Positions 42,095 to 51,765 of a stretch of DNA of 64,000 nucleotides are shown here, piece by piece. How positions within the stretch are numbered: the stretch's first letter is position 1; every line of letters begins with the position of its first letter. The stretch comes from Timema cristinae (taxonomy: Eukaryota > Arthropoda > Insecta > Phasmatodea > Timematidae). The stretch is taken from the NCBI GenBank assembly GCA_039000515.1, contig JBCFYV010000914.1:1-64000 (forward strand), read 5' to 3'. Below the pieces are notes generated by a model. It saw only the letters and a program-made list of their open reading frames with translations, ran no database searches and had not been told where the DNA came from. A program made the position numbers and the translations under genes.

Positions 42095-43709
42095 TGTAGC
42101 AATTATTGCTACAAGGCGTCTAAAAAAGGGAGAGTCAACAAGAACAGCGCTTACCCAATTTCACCGACCGGACGAGCGAGCGGAAAAGGACGTCCACACA
42201 CGATAACAACAGTGCAACATCTAAGAGCGATGATCCTAGTGCTGCATTTTGCCGCTACGCACCACCACTTGTCTCAAGAACATGGACGCCGAGAACAGCG
42301 TGGAAGAGCCTAGGCCTTGATAGAATGTTCTCAACGCACCTAGTACCACGCATCTCCCCCCTTTCCATGTGTTTATAATCTGTGATCCCCTCCTTGGTGT
42401 AATTCCGTCTCGAGTGTTCGATAGTTGCGCCATATAAGAGACTGTTCACCAAGATAGCAGCCACTCTTGGATTAGGCTCGGACATTGACGAAGCTTAGGC
42501 TTCAAAGGCAGACTCATATAATGTAAGGAGAAATTCTTTTTCGGCTTAAAAATAAATATTATGTAATTTTCTAAAATTCCTTTTGGCTTTACGTATATTT
42601 ATTGTTATTTACCGTCATAGATGAATATTCATTTATTTTACTAAATATTAAAATAACTTCACTTATGTTACGCATGATAAATAGGACTTTACTTATAATA
42701 CAAAGTAATGTGGGGAAGTTTTTAAGGCGAGTTTTGAATTTTTTCTAATGTTAGCCAAATCTTGTTTATCAACTTGGATTCAGTTATTTAACTTTAATAT
42801 TATGTTTTCAAAGCGTGTTGTCTTAATATCCATATTAAGAAGTTTTATAATATTAGGCCTTAATGATTTAGTTGTTGGAATGCGGGACGTTAATAATTAT
42901 TCTTGTATAGTTAACGTTATGTATCTAACTTAGGAATTATTTTGCATAGTTCTTGAACGTGGCAGAATGGTAATAATAATTTTTTCTTATGATAAAGTTA
43001 GGAATTATCCTTAACGTTTAATGTGAGAATTTCTAAGTTTATTCTGTATTACTTCTAATTTTGGAGGATTCCGGAATTTGTGGAGACGTCATGCGTAGGC
43101 TGATCTTTAATGGGGCAATCACGGAACTATAATACTGTTAGTTACAATTTTGACTTGCACTAAAATAAGTCATTGCTAAAATTCTCATTTAAGTTTTTTA
43201 TATTGTTATACGCCATGTTTATAATGCTAGACATTAAAATTTAATACACGTACTATAATAGAAAGTCTTGTAAAAAACAATAATAATAGATTGTTATTAT
43301 TCAGCTTTTACAGATATTGTATAAAAAAAAAAAAGAATATGCTTAGATTCTTTGAAGAAGTGATATGTTCTTGAATATGAGGCTAAATGAAATAAAAGCA
43401 AAGTTTCATTAAGACATGAATTTTTTTACTATTATGATTATGCCATTTATCCTTAGGTTTAGATACATATAATTTTGTTGTCCTTTTTAACTTAGCCTTC
43501 GTCCTCGCCGTATTAAAACTAAATTGGTCACTGGAGAAGAACAGTGAGATTACCCTCCTTATAGGAGATGGGTTGTGTACCCTAATATATTTCACAACAA
43601 AAAACATAATATTGTTTACACTTCGCACTCCTATTTTTCTAAATTATTTAATAAAATTAAATTTTTTTTTTGTATTGAATCCCTCTAATATCTAGAGCTT
43701 GGGTTTACA
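42095..43709 (+). repeat. Gypsy-1 3' LTR
   Basis: Same sequence as 35326-36941 apart from three visible differences. It is followed by the AGGC duplication and the resumed JB1 ORF1. Confidence 0.93.
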
Positions 43710-43713
43710 AGGC

Positions 43714-43807
43714 GGCCAAGATCCACCGATCCTACGCCCAAGCAGTTCAGGCAAAACAAACACAAGGCCTCCCACAACAAGAAGCCGTTCAACCGGTTCT
43801 GACATAA
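43714..43807 (+). pseudogene. JB1 ORF1, 3' end after Gypsy-1
   Basis: Directly after the target duplication the frame continues AKIHRSYAQAVQAKQ to a stop at 43805-43807, completing the ORF1 tail. About 150 bp of spacer separates it from ORF2, unlike the overlapping arrangement in JA. Confidence 0.75.
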
Positions 43808-43957
43808 AATACTTAATTAGGCTACTCAAAGACTTAAACATAATGAAAATCATAACACACTTCTAACATTACCTCAATATACTCAGACAAACAACAGACT
43901 CAACAGAGAAAATGTTTATAATGATAGAGGGAGTGACTGACTACTTTGTAAACCAGG

Positions 43958-46638
43958 ATGACTAGACAAGACAAGACGCGGACCAAGGACATTCTACGCG
44001 TTTTTATATGGAACGCGAACGGGATACTGACGCAGGCTCATGAACTAGAAGAACTTTTTAAAACATATGATATTGACATAGGACTAATGAACGAAACACA
44101 TCTAAATCAAAACAAGAGGCTTAACCTTTTTGGCTACCATCAATACAGAACAGATAGACCCGGCAGAAGTGGCGGGGAACAGCAATTTTCATCAAAGACA
44201 ATATTCCCCACTATCAACATATTTTTCAAACCTTACTGAATATAGAAGCAACAGCAGTAAAAGTAAATACAAAGAGTGGAGGTATCCTGATCGCGGCCAT
44301 ATATAAACCACCGACTAAGACATTACTACAGAGCGACCTAGACGAACTTACGAACTTCGACAAGATATTCTTAGCAGGGGACATGAATAGTAAACACCTG
44401 AACTGGAATAGCCGACTGACCAATAGGAACGGATGCATACTAAACGATCACGCGGACACTAAGGATACACGGTAGTCGGGCCTGGCGAACCGACATTTTA
44501 ACCCTCAAACCCACTACATAGACCAGATGTATAAGACGTGGTCTTGAACAATATAGGGGTGACACCGGAAGAGCTCTCAGTACTTAAAGAACTGGACTCA
44601 GACCACAACCCTATACTGTGCGAGATCACAACAAACACAGAAATACAGATAAACAACATTAAAAAACTAAAAACTACAACTAACTGGGAAGGGTTTAAAA
44701 GAACACTAGACGAAACAGTACCCGACAACATAAACATCACGACCACTGAGGAAGCAGACACTACAATCCAACTCTTTACAAGCACAGTACAAGAAGCATA
44801 CAGGACCAACACCGCAATAGAACAGGAAAAACACGACTTGAGACGCCAACTCCCAGACCTCGACTTTCTGCTCGCCCAGAAACGAGAGGCAAGGAGAGAC
44901 TGGCAAACATACAGAATACCACAACACAGAACAGCCTACAATAGACTCACTGCACAAGTAAGACGTACAGTTAAAACTATTAAATGCAACAACTGGAACA
45001 CATACATCACTGACGCTGCCATGGACCCCAGTAAAGTCTGGAAAGTCACAAAACAGCTCAAATCAACCGGCAACAAACGGTCGGTACCTGCTAAACACGG
45101 GGGCACAGTATGGCCTGTACAAGCTCAGAGAAAGCGGAGGCCATAGCCGTGACTCTGGAGAAACAGTTTACACCAAACCAAAACCCGAGAGACGCAGACT
45201 TCGTCAGGGACGCGCAGAGATCAGTACGGGAATACCTATTTAGACCAATAGTGTCACGGGTAGACCTAATAACACTTGATGAATTAAACTACACAATGAA
45301 ACAATTCCAAAAAATAAAGCGCCAGGCCACGACAGACTATCAAACGAAACACTACAGAAATTACCACCGAGGGCAGTAATCACGCTACTGACAATATTCA
45401 ACGCGCTACTTACGCTTTGTCACTTCCCAGACGTATGAAAACTGGCGACAGTAATAACTCTTCCTAAACCAGGAAAGGACCCAATGTTCCCTCAGAAGAG
45501 AAGGCCGATTAGTTTCCTCCCCACTATGAGCAAACTATTTGAAAAATTAGTTCTAAAAAGGATAGACAAATTTAGTGAAAAAAATATGATCATCCCAAAA
45601 ATCCAATTCGGTTTCAGGAAAAATCACTCGACTATTCACCCCGTACTAAATTTAATTGAGGACGCCACAAAAGCATTTGAAGAAAAAAACCACACCGTAG
45701 AAATATTTCTAGACGTTGAAAAAGCATTCGACAGAGTCTGGCACATAGGACTAATTCAAAAACTAATTAAATTCAACTACCCACAATGGATCATCCACAT
45801 TATCGCCAGTTACCTTGCTCGAAGGAAGTTTCAAGTAGTCATGGACGGAGCGAAATCACCAGTACACAGATAAGGGCTGGGGTGCCTCAGGGATCTGCAC
45901 TAGCACCACACCTCTATAGCATATATATTTCAGACATTCCTACCAATCCACAAGTAAAGTACGACTCTTTGCGGACGACACCATGGCCTACACCATATAT
46001 AAAATCATAAATTTTGCCAGCTTAAAAATGCAGAGGTACTTAGTAGAACTACAAATTTGGTTCACGACTTGGAGGATAAAAGTTAACCCCACAAAATCAC
46101 CAGCTTTGATTATTAGCCGAGGACGCAAACAACTCCCAGCACCACTCACTTTATTCGACACAGAAATACCTGTTAAAAAAGATACAAAATATTTAGGCAC
46201 TACAATAGACTCGAAACTAACCTGGAGAAGTCACATAGAGAACACAAGAAAAAAAGCCACTGGGAGATATGTACAATTGTACGCTCTATTCAAGGAAGGG
46301 AACTAAACATCCATACAAAAACTGTCTTATACAAATCCATGATACAACCGATTATACTGTACAACTGCGCAGTATGGAGCTATGGAGCCAAACACCTCAC
46401 AGATAGACTACAAAGCACACAAAACAAGATACTCAGAACCATCACTGGAGCACCCTGGCGAACTAGAACAACACACCTATATGAAATGACTAATTGCAGA
46501 CAGCTCCAAAAAATATACAGGGAAAGGGACAAAAAACTCTACGAACAGGCACACACACACACTAATGACATAGTACGGGAACTAGGACGTTACGACCCTG
46601 CTGAGAACAGACGCTACAAGAGACCACGGCTGGCGTAG
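43958..46638 (+). pseudogene. JB1 ORF2: APE-type endonuclease and reverse transcriptase, broken
   Basis: Start MTRQDKTRTKDILRVFIWNA. Endonuclease motifs: WNANGIL, MNETHLN, AGDMNSKHLNW, ELDSDHNPILC. RT motifs: FPQKRRPISFL, IQFGFRKNHST, FLDVEKAFDRVWH, AGVPQGSALAP, FADDTMAYT (catalytic Asp codons 45974-45979), KYLGTTIDSKLTW. The C-terminus has NKILRTITGAPWRTR and ends at 46638. At least six frame changes split it (near 44200, 44470, 45105, 45325, 45870 and 45960 among others). The catalytic pair is present, so the copy is recent but unreadable as assembled. Confidence 0.82.
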
Positions 46639-47400
46639 GAGAGCATTATTATGACTAACTAAGTGTCTATTATAACCTTGGAAAAAAAAATTAAAAAAAA
46701 ATACAAAATCCCTGATCCTGGTTTTAGAAATAAAAAAATAAAAAAAATTAGAGTAGTAATTATCCAAATTGACAATCGACTACGCCAGATCAACGGGATC
46801 TACGACAAACCAACACCTACCTATCCCATCCTTGTTCCAACCACAGACCTGTCATTCACAAGTCACTCATTTCATGCCATCACAACCTTATTCACGGCCG
46901 GACGCCACTGGGATAACCGCCTAGGTTGTCTACTAGCCAGAGGATAATACTGGCGCCGGGGGCGGCCCCAGATGGGGAATGGAAATGTATCCACCTTACT
47001 CCAAATCCCAAGAAAAGAAAATCCTACCCCAACAAGCAATTCTTTAAAATCTTTGCCACCGCCGGACTCCACTGGGATAACCGCCTAGGTCAACCTTCTA
47101 GCCAGAGAATAACGCTGGCGCCACTGACGGCCCCAGATGGGAATGGATATGTAATCATCCGCGTCAAACCTATTCCCTACAGTCAAGTTAAACCTTTCGA
47201 TCCTCCTCCCGGAAATCGACTCATGAAACAACAACATATATCATCATCATACCTTATACACACCTTCCCACATCCCAACAAAAGAAAATCCTCCCCAAAT
47301 CCCGAAACCCAGCGCCATCGTTCACTATCACCAATTTCACTCACAGTGTCAATAATTATACAATTGTTTGTACAAGGTATTAATTCAATCAAGAGGCCAG

Positions 47401-47418
47401 GAGTCACGAAAGTGACTC
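47401..47418 (+). promoter_or_regulatory. JB 3'-UTR hairpin, copy 1 (JB1)
   Basis: GAGTCACGAAAGTGACTC folds into a perfect 7-bp stem with a GAAA tetraloop. It lies at the head of the first long 3'-UTR module. Confidence 0.7.
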
Positions 47419-47583
47419 CATACTCTAACACAAATATAGCCCTTTCACAGGCGGCCTAGCTTGGCATCAGAGTCAAGGTAGAAATGTCCTGCGTCGGGCT
47501 ACAAAATCACACACCTGTAGTATTCTGCAGGCTCATTTCATCTGTCCCATTTCATCAGGTAAATAAGTTCATTCGTGAGTTAA

Positions 47584-47601
47584 GAGTCATGACAATGACT
47601 C
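47584..47601 (+). promoter_or_regulatory. JB 3'-UTR hairpin, copy 2 (JB1)
   Basis: GAGTCATGACAATGACTC: the same stem, with the loop-closing C-G pair replaced by T-A, and a GACA loop. It lies 183 nt after copy 1. Confidence 0.7.
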
Positions 47602-48050
47602 GGTACTCAAACAACAAATCAGCCCTTTCATTGACAACCTGGCGTGGCATAACTGTCAAGTCAGATGTTCTATGTCGGGCAACAGCCGAACGGCAGCTGT
47701 GTTTAGAATGGGAGGTCAAGGTTCGTCCTGCCCCTTTATACGCTCCAGGTGTCAACCTCGAGCTGAGCAAATTGTCAGACGACAAATACACATCCTCCGG
47801 GAATCCTTCACCAACACACAACTAAACTCGGGACAGACGTGCCGGTGTTATTTGCTATAGCGGGAAACCTATCGGTGACAACAAGCTACAGCAAGGAGTA
47901 AAGCGGGACTGGCTGCGAAGCAAAACCTCGCAGTCGGAGTCTGTCCTCGGGACACCACACAACATACAAAGTCCACCACCACTGCACAGAGGAGGGCACA
48001 TTAGCCCTTCCACACTGGCCACTAGCCTGCCCTTTTCAGGCTGAGCGAAA

Positions 48051-50430
48051 TGGCCGCCCCCGACCACACCACCACAAGATCACGCGACTCTGACATGTCT
48101 TACACTTCGACCGGCATCTCAGACATGGAGGCTGACTCAGGCGGACAAGGGACCTTCACAATGGCAGACGAACTGGGACGCAAACGCAAACGCAAATTCA
48201 GACCACGAAGACAAACATAGACAAAGAAAACAACTTTGACAGTTACAAACAAGTTCAACGCCCTGAAAAGGGCCGAAAATAACACCCCAACACCAGTCGA
48301 CCAGAACTCTGACAAACAGCCGACCACAACAACAACAACCACCACACAAAAGACACGTTACCCACCAATAGTGACGCTAGGAACACAAAATTATAACAAG
48401 TCCACTAAACTAGCCAAGGAAGTAGGAAACGAGATTAGGATCACTTAAGTAGCACACGAACTTAAGATTCACACAACAACTAAACAAGACTTTGATCTAG
48501 TGCAGCACCTACTCAAGGACATGAGACAGGCGTTACACACATACACTCTACCTAGGACAAGCCGCTGAAGGTAGTCATCAAGGGGCTCCCTCCCAACATG
48601 GCAACCGGGGACATCCAACAAGAACTAGTGGGACTAGGTTTCCCGGTCACAGACGTCAGACAGTTCACCAGAAAGACACAAGCAGACAACAACACACAGA
48701 CCGTAACACCACTGCCAACATTTCAAGTCACTCTCGCCAAGAGCACCGACACAACAAACATCTACAAAATAGACTACATAAATCACACGAGGGTCAATAT
48801 TGTAAAAGAAATTAAAAGAAACGACTGGAACATCTACGTAACAGACGCCGCACTAGATTCCAGCAAAACCTGGAAAATCACAAAACAACTACAATCAAAC
48901 AAAAATAGATCAGTCCCGGCTATACACGGCGAAAATGGCATTGCCTACACAAGCTCGGAGAAAGTGGAAGCCATAGCCGTGACGCTGGAGAAGCAATTTA
49001 CACCTAACGACAACCCCAAAGACCCAGATTTTGTTAGGTACGCTAAGAGATCTGTAAGGGAATATCTAAGCAGACCTATTATGTCACAGGCAGACCTAAT
49101 AACATTAGAAGAACTAAACAACACAATAAAATACCTCCCAAAAAGGAAAGCGCCAGGCCCTCGACCGACTACTTAACGAGACAATTCAACAATTTCCACC
49201 TAAAGCCACACTAACGTTACTACACATTCTCAACGCCCTTCTCTCGCTGTGTCACTTCCCCGACGTATGGAAACTGGCTAGAGTGATAACACTTCCCAAA
49301 CCGGGAAAGGACCCGATGTTTCCTCAAAACAGACGGCCAATAAGCCTCCTCGACTCCCTCAACAAAGTATTTGAATGATTAATTTTAAAAAGACTAAACC
49401 ACTTCAGCGAAACTCATAATATTATCCCCAAACTTCAATTTGGATTTAGGGAAAAACATTCCACTATATACCCAGTCCTAAATTTAGTCGAAGATGCGAC
49501 ACAAGCCTTCTCTCAGAAAAAATCAATAGTATCGATATTCTTAGACGTCAAAAAAGCCTTTGACAAAGTTTGGCATATAGGTCTCTTACAAAAATTAATA
49601 AAACTTGGGTACCCCATACCGTCGCCAGTTTCCTAACGCGGAGAAGGTTCCACGTGGTGATGGAGGGCGCCAAATTCAACACACACGCCATAAAAGCAGG
49701 GGTGCCCCAGGGATCTTCACTCTCACCTCACCTGTACAACAGATACATTTCCGACATTCCAGTACACGTTCATACCAAGGTCAGACTTTTTGCAAACGAC
49801 ACTATGATCTACACCATCAACAAAAACATCAACTACGCCAGTCTTGCGATGCAGAGATACCTGGTTAACTTACAAGACTGGCTCACAAGCTGGCGAATCA
49901 AGGTCAACGCTGCCAAATCCGCCGCCATAATCATAAGTCCTAGAAACATTCATCTACCCGCCCCACTAACACTATTCGATACGGAAATTCCCATTAAAAC
50001 AGAAACAAAATACTTAGGAGTCACAATAGATTCTAAATTAACTTGGAGGAAACACATAGAGGCCACTAATCAGAAAGCAACAGCCAGGTTCGTCCAATTA
50101 TATCCACTTCTAAGGGCAGGGAGTTAACCATCCACACAAAAACAATTCTCTATAAAGCAGTGATCCAACCAATAATATTATATAACTGTCAAGCATGGAG
50201 TTATGGGGCTAAAACTCACACACAAAAACTTCAAACAACACAAAACAAGATACTGAGAACAATCACTTGGGGATCCTGGCACACTAGAAACACAGACTTA
50301 CACACGACGACAAATTGTAGACAGCTTCAGGAGATTTATAAAGACCGCAACAAGAGACTATACGAGCAGACAGACACGCACACAAAACGAAATTGTTAGG
50401 GACTTAGGACACTGCGCCCCTGCATAGGAA
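48051..50430 (+). pseudogene. JB2 ORF1-ORF2 fusion: PRE_C2HC-like region joined to RT
   Basis: Start MAAPDHTTTRSRDSDM at 48051, with frame changes near 48220 and 48447-48570. The frame at 48598-49176 runs from the ORF1 PRE_C2HC-like part (GFPVTDVRQFTRK, LAKSTDTTNIYKIDYI) without a break into the ORF2 linker (RNDWNIYVTDAALDSSKTW) and the RT N-terminus. RT motifs follow with breaks: LQFGFREKHST, FLDVKKAFDKVWH, AGVPQGSSLSP, KYLGVTIDSKLTW. The active site reads FAND (codons 49789-49800), so the first catalytic Asp is Asn. No endonuclease or knuckle remains. Confidence 0.8.
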
Positions 50431-51189
50431 AGGTTTTACATACGACCCAGGATGGCGTAGTTGAGCTTTAAAACTAACAAACTATCTATTATAAACTTAA
50501 AAAAAAAATACCAAGAGAGAAAAAAAACATTATAGTTAGACTTAGCCTAGTTTAGAATTAATAACTAACCCACATGTGACAATCAACTTCGCCGGAATGA
50601 CAACAGACCGCCGACAACACTACACATAACTATACAGAATCACCTTTATTCAATCGCTCATTTCATAACATTACTACCTCAGTCACGGCCGGACGCCACT
50701 GGATAACCGCCTAGGTTGTCTACTAGACAGAGGATAATCCTGGCGCCGGGGGCGGCCCCAGATGGGGAATGGAAATGTATCCACCTCACTCCTAATCCCA
50801 AGAAAAGAAAATCCTACCCCAACAAGCAACTCTTTATTACCTTTGCCACCGCCGGACTCCACAGGGACAACCGACTAGGTTTTCTACGAGTCAGAGAATA
50901 ACGCTGGCGCCGTGGTCGGCCCCTGATGGGGAATGGAAATGTAGCTTTCCGCGTCAAACCTAATCCCTACAGTCAAGTTAACCCTTCGATCCTCTTCCCG
51001 GAAATCGACTCATGCAACATCAACATATCATCATCATACCTTATACACACCTTCCCACATCCCAATAAAAAAAATTCTCCCCAAATCCCGAGACCCAGCG
51101 CAATCGCTCACTATCACCAATTTCACCTCACAGGGTCAATAATTATACAAATTGTTTTTACAAGGTATCTAATTCATTCAAGAGGCCAG

Positions 51190-51207
51190 GAGTCACGATA
51201 GTGACTC
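51190..51207 (+). promoter_or_regulatory. JB 3'-UTR hairpin, copy 1 (JB2)
   Basis: GAGTCACGATAGTGACTC: the same 7-bp stem with a GATA loop. Confidence 0.7.
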
Positions 51208-51371
51208 CGTACTCGAACATAAGATCAGCCCTTTCACAGGTGACTTAGCTTGGCGTTTCTGTCAAGGTGGATATCTTGCGTCGAGCAACACAACCAATCA
51301 CCTGTAGTATTCTGCAGGCTCATTTCATCTGTTCCATTTCATCAGGTTTATAATTTCATTCGCGAGGTTAA

Positions 51372-51389
51372 GAGTCATGACAATGACTC
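51372..51389 (+). promoter_or_regulatory. JB 3'-UTR hairpin, copy 2 (JB2)
   Basis: GAGTCATGACAATGACTC, identical to copy 2 in JB1 and 182 nt after copy 1. Confidence 0.7.
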
Positions 51390-51606
51390 GGTACTCAAAC
51401 CACAAATCAGCCCTTTCTCAGATGACCTAGCTTGGCATAACTGTCAAGGTGGATATTCTGAGTCGGGCAACAGCCGTACGGCAGCTGTGTTTAGTGGTGA
51501 CCCAACCCTGGTGAACCACATTGAAAAAGAGCCTTAATAAATTGTCGTCATTTTTGGAAAGAGCATGTTCATCATCACTCCCTATCCTTCCGCAACTATC
51601 CCTTAC

Positions 51607-51765
51607 CTCCCATCGCGACTCACGTTGCCGGGACTGTTCCTCTGCCTCTCACCGCAACTCACGTTGCCGGGACAGTTCCTTTGCCTCCCACCGCGACTCA
51701 CGTTGCCGGGACTTTATCCACACCTCCCACCGCGACTCCGTGTTGCCGGGACTGTGTCCTCTCAC
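51607..51765 (+). repeat. 39-bp tandem repeat, four units
   Basis: Units start at 51607, 51646, 51685 and 51724 and share CACCGCGACTCACGTTGCC followed by GGGACTGTTCC. The period is a multiple of three and two plus-strand frames stay open, reading SHRDSRCRD or LPPRLTLPG repeats. This may be a coding repeat of an unknown element or plain satellite. Confidence 0.8.

Larger units (their letters stand above)
35326..43709 (+). mobile_element. Ty3/Gypsy LTR retrotransposon Gypsy-1
   Basis: Two LTRs of 1616 and 1615 bp with TG...CA ends flank a 5.15-kb interior with gag and pol in the canonical Ty3/Gypsy order (protease, RT, RNase H, integrase). A 4-bp AGGC duplication lies at 35322-35325 and 43710-43713. 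A polypurine tract AAGGGGGGAG precedes the 3' LTR. No env-like frame is seen. The LTRs are nearly identical, so insertion into JB1 is recent. Confidence 0.93.
33804..47706 (+). mobile_element. Jockey-clade non-LTR retrotransposon JB1, split by Gypsy-1
   Basis: 5' UTR about 33804-34209, ORF1 34210-35325 resuming at 43714-43807, ORF2 43958-46638, and a 1.07-kb 3' UTR ending CTGTGTTTAG at 47706. The end is set by divergence from JB2 after the same string at 51494. The Gypsy-1 element occupies 35326-43709. JB2 follows directly, head to tail. Confidence 0.82.
46639..47706 (+). repeat. JB1 3' UTR with duplicated modules
   Basis: Contains two copies of a module with GGATAACCGCCTAGGT and CTGGCGCC..GCGGCCCCAGATGGG (46893-46992 and 47055-47156), and two copies of a module starting with a GAGTCA hairpin (47401 and 47584). 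JB2 shows the same arrangement. A-rich sequence at 46680-46750 follows the ORF2 stop. The element ends CTGTGTTTAG without a poly(A) tail. Confidence 0.75.
47707..51494 (+). mobile_element. Jockey-clade non-LTR retrotransposon JB2, internally deleted
   Basis: 5' UTR 47707-48050 shares CTCGCAGTCGGAGTCTGTC and GCACAGAGGAGGG with JB1. ORF1 begins at 48051 but passes directly into ORF2 near 48800; the 3' UTR with both duplicated modules ends CTGTGTTTAG at 51494. The zinc knuckles and endonuclease are missing, a deletion of about 2 kb relative to JB1 (without Gypsy-1). Confidence 0.82.
50431..51494 (+). repeat. JB2 3' UTR with duplicated modules
   Basis: Modules with GATAACCGCCTAGG / GGCGCCGGGGGCGGCCCC at 50687-50787 and 50846-50946, and hairpin-headed modules at 51190 and 51372, repeat the plan of the JB1 3' UTR with the same spacing. 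Moderately diverged from JB1, so the two copies are not a recent duplication of each other. Confidence 0.75.

Noticed and set aside
46893..51389. CRISPR-like array from regularly spaced repeats
   Set aside because: The repeats are paired modules in retrotransposon 3' UTRs in a eukaryotic context, with only two copies per element.
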